The position numbers and the translations under genes were made by a program. From positions 62,001 to 126,000 of the forward strand of contig JAHECR010000002.1 in NCBI GenBank assembly GCA_024641655.1: a stretch of DNA of 64,000 bases. The letters run 5' to 3'. The notes beneath the pieces are model-generated. The model saw only the letters and a program-made list of their open reading frames with translations. It was not told the origin of the DNA and searched no databases. The stretch is from Acidimicrobiaceae bacterium (GTDB taxonomy: Bacteria > Actinomycetota > Acidimicrobiia > Acidimicrobiales > UBA8592). Below, one piece after another: positions 9,291 to 18,215 of the stretch (its first letter is position 1; every line of letters begins with the position of its first letter).

Positions 9291-9419
9291 GGCCGTCGTC
9301 GTCGCCGACGGGGTCGACTGCCTGCGGCCACCCAGTCGGGCCCTGGCCGCACCAGCACGACGTTCGCCTGCGAGCTGACGGGGCGCCGCCCGACGGGTAT
9401 GCCATCACCGGTCGCCGGA

Positions 9420-12400
9420 TCAGTCGTCACCACCGAGGAGGTTGCCGTAGCGGTGGCGGGTGCGACTCACGCTCTGCTCGCGCAGCCACCTCGCCAACTC
9501 GACCCGACCCGACCCCGAGACCGCACTGGAGTCGAGATGCACCCCTGCGGTCGCCGCGCTCCGACGCAGTCGATCTCCCACCGTGGTGGCCGCCCGGATG
9601 CGTGCCACACCGTCGTGGGCGAGCCGTTGTGCGAGCTCGGACTCGTCCTCGGCAACGACGCGCGTAGCGACCGACACGAACGACACCAACCTCGACAGGC
9701 TGGTGACACCCGTCGGTAGCGAGACCTCCACGGGCGTTCCGCAACCGAGCGCGGCGGCCAACATCCGCACGAGGTCGCGGGCATCGGTACCCTCGCCGGC
9801 CCGGAGCACCACGAGCGGCAACGGGCGGTAGCGGAGGAGGTTCTGCTCGAATCGCAGTCCCGACGGGTCGTGGCCGCGCCCATAGACGTTGGCCCACCAC
9901 CACGCGTCGGACGCCACCGCGTCGGTGAGGCGATCGTCGAAGGTGACGCCGCTCTCGGCCGCCCGTTCGATCAGATCACGGACGGCGAGCGGCGGACGCT
10001 GGACGCGCCGGGGGCGCCCGTCGTCTTCCCAGGTGCCGAACTGGGCCACGTAATTGGGGCCACCCGCCTTGGCCCCAGGGCCGACGCTGCTCTTCTTCCA
10101 TCCGCCGAAGGGCTGCCGCCCGACGATGGCACCGGTGATGCGGCGGTTGACGTAGGCGTTGCCGACCTCGACGTGTTCGAGCCACCACTCGACCTCGCGT
10201 GGATCGAGACTCCAGATGCCGCCGGTCAGCCCGTACGCGACCGCGTTCTGCCACGCGGTGGCCTCTTCGAGCCCCGATGCCCGCATGATCCCCAGTACCG
10301 GACCGAAACATTCGGTGTGGTGGAACCACGAGCCGGGTGCGACACCGAGTCGCACGCCTGGCTGCCACACACGACCGTCGTCGCTGAGGGGGCGTGGCTC
10401 CACCAGCCAGGTCTCACCCGGGTCGAGCCGCCGCAACGCGCGGTCGAGACGCGGACCCGGGGCCCCGATGAGCGGGCCGACCTGGTTCGCGAGGTCGGTC
10501 GCAGGCCCGACTGCCAACGAGGTGACGGCATCGACGAGCTGACGGGCGAACGCGGGGTCGTCGTAGAGCTCGGCCTCGACGATCGCGAGGCTGGCGGCGG
10601 AGCACTTCTGCCCGCCATGACCGAAGGCAGAGCTCACGAGGTCGGCGATGGCGGCGTCGACATCGGCACGCGCGGTGATGACCAACGCGTTCTTCCCGCT
10701 GGTTTCCGCGACCAACGCGAGATCGGCGCGCCACGAGCGGAAAAGCTCTGCGGTCTCCCATGCCCCGGTGAGCAGCACCCCGGCGACCGCGGGGTGCGTG
10801 ATCAGGCGACGCCCGACCTCGTCCTCGGGCACGCGCAGGTACTGCAACGCCTCGGGCGGTACCCCGCCTTCGTGCAGCGCGTCGACCACCAGGCGCACGC
10901 AGCCCGGTGTCTGCGGGGGCGGCTTGACGATGACGGCGTTGCCCGCCGCGAGCGCCGCGAGGATCCCACCCGCGGCGATGGCGACAGGGAAGTTCCACGG
11001 AGGCGTGACCACGATGACGCCCAGTGGTGCGAACCGGGCACCGTCCACCTCGTCGAGCTCGAGCGCCGATCGTGCGTAGTAACGGGCGCAGTCAATGGCC
11101 TCGGAGACCTCTCCGTCGGCCTCGGCGACGGGCTTGCCGGCCTCGTGCACCATCGTCGCGATCAGCGCGCCACGCCTCCGCGCCAGCTCTCCAGCGGCCG
11201 CTTCGAGAATCGAGGCCCGGTCACGCGCCGAACGCGCTCCCCAACGCGTTGCTCCCGCGTTCGCCCGGTCGACCGCAGCGTCGACGACGTCGATCGTGCG
11301 CTCCTCGGTGCCGACGTCCGGTGGAGACCATCGCGTGACTGCCTCGGCCATCCATCGACGGTTGGCCCGCAGCGCAGGATCGGTGTCGGGTTCGTTCGCG
11401 AAGGGCCGATCGAGGTCCACCACCGCCGGCTCCGTCGCGCGTTGCTGTCGGCGGCGCGGCGCCTCGGACACCTCCCAACGCTCCGCCAGGGCCTGCTCGA
11501 AGCGCGCCAGTTGACTCTCCCAGTCCGGTGACCCGGGCGTCAGATCGAAGAGGTGACGCAGGAAGTTCTCGGGGGCGGCGTTCTCTTCGAGCCGACGGAA
11601 GAGGTAGGCGATCGCCGCCTGGAACTCCCGCCGCTCGACCACCGGGGTGTACAGCAGCAGGTTCCCGGTGGTCGCCCGAACCGCCTCGGCGTGGCCCGGC
11701 GCCATGCCCTCGAGCATCTCGACATCGACCCGATGCGCGACACCACGGTCGGTGGCCAGCAGGTGGGCCCAGGCGACATCGAACAGGTTGTGGCTGGCCA
11801 GGCCGATCCGCACCGCCGACAACCGCCGGGGATCGAGGGCCCAGTCGACCATGCGCTTCCAGTTCGCGTCGACCTCGTGTTTGGTGGGATAGGGCGCCTG
11901 GGGCCACCCGTGGATCTCGGCGTCGACCCGCTCCATCGCCAGGTTTGCGCCCTTGACGATACGGACCTTGATCTGGCCGCCGGAGCGGCCATGGCGGTCG
12001 CCGGCCCAGGCGAACAGCTCACGCAGCCGGGTGAAGGACTCGGGCAGGTACGCCTGCAGCACGACACCGGCGTCGAGGGACTCGAACTCCGGCTCGTCGA
12101 GGACTGCCCGGAAGACATCGAGGGTGAGGTCGAGGTCGCGGTATTCCTCCATGTCGAGGTTGACGAACGCGGCGGGCGAGCTCGACTGCGCTGCCCGGTA
12201 GAGCAATCGGAGGCGCTCGGCCACACGCTCGAGGGTGGCGTCGTAGCCCCAGAGCTGGAGCTGGCTGGCGATGGCCGAGACCTTCACCGACGTGTAGTCG
12301 ACATCGCCGCGCCGCAGCAGCGCAACGGCGCGGTCGAGTCGGCGGCGCGCTTCGCGATCACCGAGAACCGCCTCACCGAGCCAGTTCACGTTGGTCCGCA

Positions 12401-12824
12401 CGCCCGCAGCGGCACGCCGTGCGAGGTGCCGGGCGAGCGCGGGGTCCTCCGCAGGGACGATCAGGTGCCGGGTGAGCGCCCGGACTCGGCGAACCGCGAG
12501 AGGGGCCACTACCGGAGCCATGACCGGTCCGAGCGCGGCCCCGACGCGTAGGAGGGAGCGATCGACGCTGCCCAGGAACTGCGGCGTGCCCCGCCGTTGG
12601 ACGAGGTCGTGCAGCTCTTGGCCGGCCGTTGCGGGGGTCGGCGCGCGCATGACCCGATCGATGAACGCCATCGTGAACCGCAGCCCGTCGGCATCGTCGA
12701 GGAGTCGACCGAGCTCGTCGGCAGCGGCGCCGAGCGGCGACCTCGTGGGGTCGACGGCCTCGATCCATTCTCGGGCCAGTGCGGCAACTCGCTCGGGTCC
12801 GGGTACCTCGCCTCGCGCATCCAT
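9420..12824 (-). CDS. putA: Bifunctional proline dehydrogenase / glutamate-gamma-semialdehyde dehydrogenase
   Basis: A 1,134-aa PutA that oxidises proline to glutamate in two steps. The first ~450 residues are the FAD-dependent proline dehydrogenase barrel, with VDYTSVKVSAIASQL and the KGANLAMER segment. The aldehyde dehydrogenase domain follows, with TPPWNFPVAIAAGG, the catalytic-base loop AETSGKNA and the nucleophile in GQKCSAAS. About 180 residues after the ALDH core form a degenerate C-terminal extension common in long PutA proteins. No N-terminal ribbon-helix-helix domain is present, so it is not the autoregulatory E. coli type. The ATG has an AAGAGG site 9 bp upstream. It is divergent from the flavin reductase-like gene and both may share a short promoter region. 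Confidence 0.93.
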   Translation of the reverse strand: MDARGEVPGPERVAALAREWIEAVDPTRSPLGAAADELGRLLDDADGLRFTMAFIDRVMRAPTPATAGQELHDLVQRRGTPQFLGSVDRSLLRVGAALGPVMAPVVAPLAVRRVRALTRHLIVPAEDPALARHLARRAAAGVRTNVNWLGEAVLGDREARRRLDRAVALLRRGDVDYTSVKVSAIASQLQLWGYDATLERVAERLRLLYRAAQSSSPAAFVNLDMEEYRDLDLTLDVFRAVLDEPEFESLDAGVVLQAYLPESFTRLRELFAWAGDRHGRSGGQIKVRIVKGANLAMERVDAEIHGWPQAPYPTKHEVDANWKRMVDWALDPRRLSAVRIGLASHNLFDVAWAHLLATDRGVAHRVDVEMLEGMAPGHAEAVRATTGNLLLYTPVVERREFQAAIAYLFRRLEENAAPENFLRHLFDLTPGSPDWESQLARFEQALAERWEVSEAPRRRQQRATEPAVVDLDRPFANEPDTDPALRANRRWMAEAVTRWSPPDVGTEERTIDVVDAAVDRANAGATRWGARSARDRASILEAAAGELARRRGALIATMVHEAGKPVAEADGEVSEAIDCARYYARSALELDEVDGARFAPLGVIVVTPPWNFPVAIAAGGILAALAAGNAVIVKPPPQTPGCVRLVVDALHEGGVPPEALQYLRVPEDEVGRRLITHPAVAGVLLTGAWETAELFRSWRADLALVAETSGKNALVITARADVDAAIADLVSSAFGHGGQKCSAASLAIVEAELYDDPAFARQLVDAVTSLAVGPATDLANQVGPLIGAPGPRLDRALRRLDPGETWLVEPRPLSDDGRVWQPGVRLGVAPGSWFHHTECFGPVLGIMRASGLEEATAWQNAVAYGLTGGIWSLDPREVEWWLEHVEVGNAYVNRRITGAIVGRQPFGGWKKSSVGPGAKAGGPNYVAQFGTWEDDGRPRRVQRPPLAVRDLIERAAESGVTFDDRLTDAVASDAWWWANVYGRGHDPSGLRFEQNLLRYRPLPLVVLRAGEGTDARDLVRMLAAALGCGTPVEVSLPTGVTSLSRLVSFVSVATRVVAEDESELAQRLAHDGVARIRAATTVGDRLRRSAATAGVHLDSSAVSGSGRVELARWLREQSVSRTRHRYGNLLGGDD

Positions 12825-12840
12825 GGTGTACCTCTTGCCG

Positions 12841-12907
12841 CGACCCTACCGCCGACCCCGCGGTCGATCGGAGCAGCCGTCGCGGCCGACACGCGTTGGT
12901 AGGGTCG
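12841..12907. promoter_or_regulatory. Divergent promoter region with two copies of GGTAGGGTCG
   Basis: The 87-bp gap between putA and the flavin reductase-like gene holds the same 10-mer, GGTAGGGTCG, once on each strand: plus strand 12898-12907, minus strand 12841-12850. In each case TAGGGT lies where a -10 element would be. The plus-strand copy sits 6 nt before the ATG at 12912, implying a leaderless message; the minus-strand copy sits 18 nt before the putA ATG. No good -35 is visible for either. Confidence 0.4.
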
Positions 12908-12911
12908 ATCC

Positions 12912-13409
12912 ATGGCCCTCGACGACGAGCTCGTGAACCGTGTCACCTGGAAGATCCCGAACGCGCTGGCCCTGGTCGGTTCCCGAGCCGGCGGCGAGCG
13001 CAATGCGATGACGACGAGTTGGGTCTCGCAGGTGTCGATGGAACCGGTCCTGCTCGCCGTCAGCGTCGACAACAGCGCGGTGACCCATCGGCTCATCACC
13101 CAGGGCGCATGCTTTTCGATCAACCTGTGGGACAAGGACGACACCCGGGTCTTCGTGAAGTTCTCCAAACCTGCGACCGATACCGGCGATGCCCTCAACG
13201 GTCGACCGGTGCATGCCGAGGCCACCGGCGCCCCGGTGTTCGACGAAGCGATCGCCTGGATGGACTGTGCACTGCGTCAGGCGGTCGACCTGGGCTCGCA
13301 CACGCTCTTCATCGGCGAGCTCGTCGACGCGGCCATCGCCGACGACGCGAAGGAACCGGCGTCGATGGCGGACACCCGCATGAAGTACGGCGGCATCAAC
13401 CGGCACTGA
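12912..13409 (+). CDS. Flavin reductase-like (FMN-binding) domain protein
   Basis: A 165-aa protein of the flavin reductase-like split-barrel family. The N-terminal pattern KIPNALALVGSRAGGERNAMTTSWVSQVSMEPVL corresponds to the FMN-binding strand region of flavin reductase components, where T/S residues contact FMN. It probably uses FMN and NAD(P)H or acts as a small flavin-binding redox protein; no partner monooxygenase lies beside it. The ATG follows a TAGGGT element by 6 nt and has no ribosome-binding site, so it is probably leaderless. Genes on either side (putA, mscS) say little about its role. Confidence 0.8.
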   Translation: MALDDELVNRVTWKIPNALALVGSRAGGERNAMTTSWVSQVSMEPVLLAVSVDNSAVTHRLITQGACFSINLWDKDDTRVFVKFSKPATDTGDALNGRPVHAEATGAPVFDEAIAWMDCALRQAVDLGSHTLFIGELVDAAIADDAKEPASMADTRMKYGGINRH

Positions 13410-13447
13410 CTCCGGGTCGGCCGGGCCGCGTGTGCGACACTCCAACG

Positions 13448-14401
13448 GTGAGTTCGGTGGCCATCCTCGCGCAAGTTGCGGACAACCTCGTCGACAACGG
13501 CCTGAGCGGTCGCGACTGGATCAAGGCGGGCGTGATCGTGACCGCGGCCTTGGTGGTAGCGATGACGGCGTCGCGGTTCACCCGCCACGCGATCGGCACC
13601 TGGGTCGACTCGGGCTTCGCGGCCATGGTCGCCTCGCGGTTGCTCGGCTACGTCGTGTTCCTCGTTGGGCTCTTCTACGCGCTCAACAGTCTGGGGGTCC
13701 AGGTCGGCCCGCTGCTCGGTGCCCTGGGGTTGGGCGGTCTGGTCCTGGCACTGGCCCTGCAGAAGATCGTCGAATCGTTCCTGGCCGGCATCCTCCTGCA
13801 GACGCGCCGACCGTTCACGATCGGCGACACGGTGACCCTCGACGAGATCACGGGAATCGTGGTGGACATCGACTCACGCACCGTGGTGTTGCGGGGTCTC
13901 GACGGCACCGTCATCCGGATCCCGAACGGGAACGTGGTCTCGGAGACCATCGTGAACCTCACGCGCAACACGAGCCGTCGCAGCACGCTCGCGGTGGGCG
14001 TGGCCTACGACACGGACCTCCAGGCCGCGACCGACGCCCTCAGCGCCGCCATCGAACTCGTGCCGCGCGTGCACGCCGAGCCCGCGCCGATGGTCGTGGT
14101 CAGTGGTTTCGGTGCCTCCACGATCGACTTCGAGCTCCTCTACTGGCACACCAGCGACGTCCCCTCGGAGAAGCTGGCGCGCCACGATCTGATGCTCGCG
14201 ATCCACCGGGTGTTCGCGGACCGGGGTATCTCGATCGCCTTCCCGCAGGTCGTCGTCTGGCAAGGCAGCCGCGCCGATTCGCCGGTCTACAGCGACACAC
14301 CGGGCCGCGTCGAGACGGACCACCCGGCGTCGCCGAAACAGTCGACAGAGGGTGAGCGGCGGAAGTCGACGATCCGACGGCTGCCGCGTCCCTGGGGGTA
14401 G
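13448..14401 (+). CDS. MscS-family small-conductance mechanosensitive channel
   Basis: A 317-aa membrane protein with three predicted helices near residues 20-40, 57-76 and 80-105, the last being the glycine/alanine-rich pore helix (GPLLGALGLGGLVLALALQ) of MscS channels. The beta domain follows (RRPFTIGDTVTLDEITGIV, IPNGNVVSETIVN). It would release solutes on hypo-osmotic shock. The C terminus ends in a charged, probably disordered tail. The start taken is GTG at 13448, giving VSSVAILAQVADNL; another GTG three codons later is possible. It follows the flavin reductase-like gene by 38 bp on the same strand. Confidence 0.9.
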   Translation: MSSVAILAQVADNLVDNGLSGRDWIKAGVIVTAALVVAMTASRFTRHAIGTWVDSGFAAMVASRLLGYVVFLVGLFYALNSLGVQVGPLLGALGLGGLVLALALQKIVESFLAGILLQTRRPFTIGDTVTLDEITGIVVDIDSRTVVLRGLDGTVIRIPNGNVVSETIVNLTRNTSRRSTLAVGVAYDTDLQAATDALSAAIELVPRVHAEPAPMVVVSGFGASTIDFELLYWHTSDVPSEKLARHDLMLAIHRVFADRGISIAFPQVVVWQGSRADSPVYSDTPGRVETDHPASPKQSTEGERRKSTIRRLPRPWG

Positions 14402-14513
14402 CGCCTCGACCACGTGGACCGCGTCGACGAAGGGGTCCCGTCAGTCACCGATGTCGTCGGGCCCCGGACCGGTCGGGTCGTTGCCCGGCAGATGGTCGCG
14501 AAGCCCCCGACCA

Positions 14514-14542
14514 GTGCCGGACACCGAAACGGTGCCCGGCAC
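14514..14542. repeat. Intergenic hairpin, GTGCCGGACACC / GGTGCCCGGCAC
   Basis: Two 12-nt arms (14514-14525 and 14531-14542) pair with one mismatch around a 5-nt loop. It lies 112 bp after the mscS stop and before the NTF2-like gene, so it could end mscS transcription. Its core resembles hairpins at 27230-27253 and 52651-52702, which share GGTGYC/GRCACC half-sites. Confidence 0.55.
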
Positions 14543-14592
14543 GGACGCGTTCTATGCTCGCCCACCACGACGACGAAACCCCGGGGGCAATC

Positions 14593-15048
14593 GTGGACGA
14601 CATCGACATCGTCATCGCCAAACAAGAGTGCGCCGACCTGAGCGGGCGCTACTGCCGAGCCGTCAACGAATGCGACGTGGAGGCGTTCACCGCACTGTTC
14701 AGCCCCGACGGCGAGTGGAACCGACCCGGCGGTCACTCGATGGTCGGGCAGGCCGAGATTCGCGAGTACATCGCCTACGCGCTGGCCGATCCGGCGCAAC
14801 GCACCCTGCGCCACGTCAACGGCACGGTCCTGGTGGAGGTCGTCGACGAGGCCAACGCGACCTCGTGGTCGCAGACCACGGTGTACGACACGCCCACCGG
14901 TGGCCCGTTTCCGGTCGCCCTCTCGGGTCCCGACATGATCGTCGAGTACCGCGACCGCCTCGTAAGGGGACCCGACGGCTGGCGCATCGCACAACGCAAC
15001 ACGACCGTGGTGTTCTCCGTCCACGAGGTGCCCGGCGCCCCGCAGTGA
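14593..15048 (+). CDS. NTF2-like / SnoaL-like protein
   Basis: A protein of about 151 aa with the NTF2 cone fold seen in SnoaL-like and ring-hydroxylating dioxygenase beta-type proteins: an N-terminal helix pair (AKQECADLSGRYCRAVNECDVEAFTALFSPDG), then strands with a conserved REYI and a C-terminal DGWRIAQRNTTVVF strand. Such proteins act as small isomerases, hydratases or binding proteins; no catalytic pair can be assigned with confidence. The GTG at 14593 has a GGGGGC element upstream; the in-frame ATG at 14554 would add 13 residues and lies inside a TATGCT element that could be a -10. It converges with the aldolase gene. Confidence 0.75.
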   Translation: MDDIDIVIAKQECADLSGRYCRAVNECDVEAFTALFSPDGEWNRPGGHSMVGQAEIREYIAYALADPAQRTLRHVNGTVLVEVVDEANATSWSQTTVYDTPTGGPFPVALSGPDMIVEYRDRLVRGPDGWRIAQRNTTVVFSVHEVPGAPQ

Positions 15049-15066
15049 CCCTCGCCGGTTGACGCG

Positions 15067-15816
15067 TCAGTCGAGCACCGACGGGTCGCGGTTGATCTCC
15101 ATCCGCAGCTCCGCCTCCCACCAACCTGGCGCCATCGGCTCGAAGTGACGACCGAAGTCACGCGCCACCTCGGGCGCGAGCGGGCGGCCGCCGCCGATCG
15201 CCTCCAGCTCCCACGCTCGGCGGGACCGCCATTCGAGGGTGTAGCTCCGCAGGAACGCCTCGGCGATCGTGCGCCCCGTGACCAACACACCATGGTTGGC
15301 CAACAAGCCCCACTCGGCGTCACCGAAGGCGGCTGCGGCCGAGTCGGCGTTCGCGACCGCGGTGAAGTTGCCGCCGTATTCGTCGACCAGCACCAACTCG
15401 TGGGCGATGCCGGCCGAGGTCTGGTCGTAGATGGGTGGGATGCGCAGGCAATCGGCCCAGATCATGGAGTAATGCGGGTGGTTGTGGACGATCACGCCGA
15501 CATCGGGGCGCAGGCGCCGCAACGACAGGTGGATGCCGTACGCGATCGTCGGGTTGTATCGGCCGGCCAGTTTCACGCCGTCGCCGTCGATGGTGACGAC
15601 GTCGCTCGCGCGCACCTCGGGCCAGCAGAGCTCACGCGGGTTGATGAGGATGGTTCCGTCGGCCTGCCCGACGGTGACGTGACCGGCGCGCAGATCGTCG
15701 TACCCGTGACGGTGCAGGACCCGCACCAGCAAGGCGAGCTCCGCTGCCGGCGAGATGTCCGGGAGCGCCGGAGGTTCGTACGCAGGAACGTACTTGCCTT
15801 CGTTGGTCGTCGTCAT
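15067..15816 (-). CDS. Class II aldolase/adducin family protein
   Basis: A 249-aa zinc-dependent class II aldolase/adducin fold protein, a family that includes fuculose-phosphate aldolases and decarboxylases. The zinc ligands are visible as HNHPHYS in the middle and a late His in LANHGVLVTG; GHVTVGQADGTILINP is the substrate-loop region. The start ATG (MTTTNEGKYVPAYEPP) follows an excellent GGAGGTGG ribosome-binding site. Its reaction cannot be assigned; in actinomycete acyl-CoA and aromatic catabolic regions such proteins often act on hydroxy-acids or remove formyl/carboxyl groups. It is divergent from the SDR gene, which might act on the same compound. Confidence 0.85.
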   Translation of the reverse strand: MTTTNEGKYVPAYEPPALPDISPAAELALLVRVLHRHGYDDLRAGHVTVGQADGTILINPRELCWPEVRASDVVTIDGDGVKLAGRYNPTIAYGIHLSLRRLRPDVGVIVHNHPHYSMIWADCLRIPPIYDQTSAGIAHELVLVDEYGGNFTAVANADSAAAAFGDAEWGLLANHGVLVTGRTIAEAFLRSYTLEWRSRRAWELEAIGGGRPLAPEVARDFGRHFEPMAPGWWEAELRMEINRDPSVLD

Positions 15817-15928
15817 GGCCCACCTCCGCATCTTCTGAACACGCTGGCACCACGGTAGTGGCAGGCCTCGGGGACACGCTCCTGCGATACCGTGCGGCCA
15901 TGACCACCACACCCGGAGGTACGGCGAA

Positions 15929-16684
15929 GTGCACATCGACCTGAGCGGCCGCACTGCGTTCATAACCGGGGCAGCCGGCGAGGGGATCGGCCGGGCCACT
16001 GCGGAGCTCATGCTCGAATCGGGGGCCCGCGTCGCGATCACCGATCGCGGCGCGAGTCGCACGCCCAGGGTCACCGCCGAGCTTCGCGAACGCTTCGGCG
16101 ACGCCGTGGCGGGATGGGTGCTCGACGTTGCCGATCGCCCCCGCGCCGATGCGGTGATCGCCGAGGCCGTCGAGCGGTTCGGCCCGATCGAAATCCTCGT
16201 CAACAACGCCGGCATCAACGTGCTCGGCGACGCCCACGCGCTCACACCCGAGGAGTGGGACGCGGTCATCGACGTCAACCTCAACGCTCCGTGGTACCTG
16301 TCGCGTGCGGTCCTTCCCGCGATGCGCGCCCGGCGACGCGGGGTGATCGTCAACGTGGGGTCGGTTGCGGCCTACGCCTCGGACGCGCTCGCCCGGGGGC
16401 CCTACGCAGCGTCGAAAGCCGGGCTGGAGTCGCTGACGCGCACGATCGCCGGCGAGTCGGGGCCCTTCGACGTGCGGTGCGTCGGCGTGCACCCGGGGAT
16501 CATCTCCACGCCATGGATGCAGGAACGCATCGCGTCGGCACAACTGAAGGACAGCCCGGCTCTGGAACGGCTCGGACGTCCCGAAGAGGTTGCGCAGCTG
16601 ATCGTGTTCCTCGCGTCTGACGCTGCGTCGTACATCACCGGCGAGACCATCACGATCGGCGGCGGCTTCAAGATGCGCCCCTGA
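15929..16684 (+). CDS. SDR family NAD(P)-dependent oxidoreductase
   Basis: A 251-aa classical short-chain dehydrogenase. The cofactor motif GAAGEGIG (14-21), NNAG (92-95), the catalytic Ser145, Tyr159 and Lys163 (PYAASK) and the PG segment after the active site are all present. A GTG start at 15929 is preceded by GGAGG at good spacing. The substrate is not determinable from sequence; the divergent class II aldolase and convergent amidohydrolase suggest a small catabolic group acting on hydroxylated or cyclic compounds. Confidence 0.9.
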   Translation: MHIDLSGRTAFITGAAGEGIGRATAELMLESGARVAITDRGASRTPRVTAELRERFGDAVAGWVLDVADRPRADAVIAEAVERFGPIEILVNNAGINVLGDAHALTPEEWDAVIDVNLNAPWYLSRAVLPAMRARRRGVIVNVGSVAAYASDALARGPYAASKAGLESLTRTIAGESGPFDVRCVGVHPGIISTPWMQERIASAQLKDSPALERLGRPEEVAQLIVFLASDAASYITGETITIGGGFKMRP

Positions 16685-16738
16685 CCCGACTTCCCGCTCT
16701 GGCGGCTGGCAACCTGCCGGGTGCCGAAGCGGTGGGGC

Positions 16739-18160
16739 TCACCCCGAGACGGCGGTCTCCACAGCGGTGCCGGAGAAGAAGTCGGGGTTCCCACGCGTCT
16801 GCAGGTCGACCACGTTGGCAAACGTGAACGAGCGGAACTCGGCCTCGTCGAGCAGGCCCTTTTCGACCAGACCCCAGGCCTCGGCCAAAACCTCGCCCAT
16901 GTCGAGCACGTCGTAGTGCCCGATGTCGGAGCTGAACATGGGCCGCAGCTTCACGCCCAGTTCGGAGCGGAACGCCATCCAGGTCAACGTATCGTCGGCT
17001 TCGGCCCCGAAGAAGAAGTGGTCCTCGAACAGCGCGGCGATGTCGCGCTTGGACGTGATTCCCGACGCAGCGAAGTCATCGAGGTCGTCCACCTCACGTT
17101 CGGCGAGCTGGCGGGGCGACACGAACGGACTGACCGGACTGCGTGGGGTCAGGTCCGGATCGAACGGGCCACCGACGGTGTAGGTCGAGTACCGGTCCCA
17201 GAGCTCGCGGAACTCGCCGACATCGAGATTGTCGGGGCTCAGGTAGCGCTCGACGAAACCGGTCGCCCGCTTCTCCCAGTGCTCCTGGAGGTTGAGCTGG
17301 AGCATCGCAGCCCACCCCGCGCCGCCTTCGAGGAAGGCGAACGGCAGCTGCGGGAACCGGCGGGCGACACCACCGAGGATGATGGCCCGGCAGCTGGCGT
17401 GGAGACCCTCGGCGAAATGACCGACGTGGTTGAACACGAAGTTCGTGGGCGATTGACGATCAGGCCAGGTCCAGCTTCCGCCGTGGTCATGCACCGCGAC
17501 GCCGGCATCGGCGCAGGCCTGCCAGAACGGGTCGTAGTCGTGGGCTGCGTCGAGCCCGAACGTGTCGACGTACGGGCGGCCGCCTCCGTCGACCGGGGTG
17601 CGCACCGTGCTGCCTGCGAACAACACCGCCTTGAACCCGAGCTGATCGACCGCGAACCGCAACTCCTCGATCGCCTCGTCGGGATGTTGGATCGGGATGC
17701 ACGCGACGGGTGCCATGCGGTCGCCGAGGCCGGCGAATACTTCAGCGGTCATGAGGTTCATGGCCCGGCACGCGGCACGGCGCAGGTCCGGATCGGGGTA
17801 ATTGATCGTCGACAGGCCGAGCGTGGGGAACACGATCGCGAAGTCGATACCGAGCTCGGGCAGCCGCTCGTGCATCAGCTTGGGCAGCATTGCGGTCGCA
17901 CGGTCCTTGGTGACCCACGGGTCCGACCACCACGCCCGTCGCTTGAGTCGCTGAGCCTGGCGTTGCTGCGGCGATGCCGCGTACCAGGCGGTGTCGAGGC
18001 GTTCGTAGACAGAGCGGAACGCGTCGACTGCGGCTGCGCCACCGGCGTCGCGGAGGAACTCGAGGAACACCGGGACCGGCTCGAGCCAATGAGCGTCAGC
18101 GTCGATCACCGGGTGATCGAGGCGGTCGTGGATCTCCTGGGCGGTCCGTGTGTTGCTCAT
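16739..18160 (-). CDS. Amidohydrolase family (metal-dependent TIM-barrel) protein
   Basis: A 473-aa protein of the amidohydrolase-2 type. The N-terminal metal motif DADAHW (D-x-D-x-H) is present, followed by AVHDHGGSWTWP with two His in the barrel, FLEGGAGWAAML and a late Asp in FSSDIGHYD. The family hydrolyses or decarboxylates ring carboxylates and related compounds using one divalent metal. It is a distant relative of the protein at 43685-44890, which shares the same motif order. The hotdog-like gene lies 55 bp upstream on the same strand, so both are probably one transcript. Confidence 0.85.
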   Translation of the reverse strand: MSNTRTAQEIHDRLDHPVIDADAHWLEPVPVFLEFLRDAGGAAAVDAFRSVYERLDTAWYAASPQQRQAQRLKRRAWWSDPWVTKDRATAMLPKLMHERLPELGIDFAIVFPTLGLSTINYPDPDLRRAACRAMNLMTAEVFAGLGDRMAPVACIPIQHPDEAIEELRFAVDQLGFKAVLFAGSTVRTPVDGGGRPYVDTFGLDAAHDYDPFWQACADAGVAVHDHGGSWTWPDRQSPTNFVFNHVGHFAEGLHASCRAIILGGVARRFPQLPFAFLEGGAGWAAMLQLNLQEHWEKRATGFVERYLSPDNLDVGEFRELWDRYSTYTVGGPFDPDLTPRSPVSPFVSPRQLAEREVDDLDDFAASGITSKRDIAALFEDHFFFGAEADDTLTWMAFRSELGVKLRPMFSSDIGHYDVLDMGEVLAEAWGLVEKGLLDEAEFRSFTFANVVDLQTRGNPDFFSGTAVETAVSG

Positions 18161-18215
18161 GGCCAGACCGCCTCCGGCGCCCCAGCGGCGGGCGCCGCGT
18201 CGGCAGAATGATCGG

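Noticed and set aside
9870-11531. Long plus-strand frame opposite putA
   Set aside because: Same reason: antisense of conserved PRODH/ALDH sequence, no motif, no ribosome-binding site.
12851-12897. Possible -35 elements in the putA/flavin-reductase gap
   Set aside because: No TTGACA-like hexamer is at 16-18 bp from either TAGGGT, so only the -10-like elements are reported.
16685-16738. Possible terminator hairpin between SDR and amidohydrolase genes
   Set aside because: GGCAACC and GGGTGCC pair only partly with mismatches; too weak to call.
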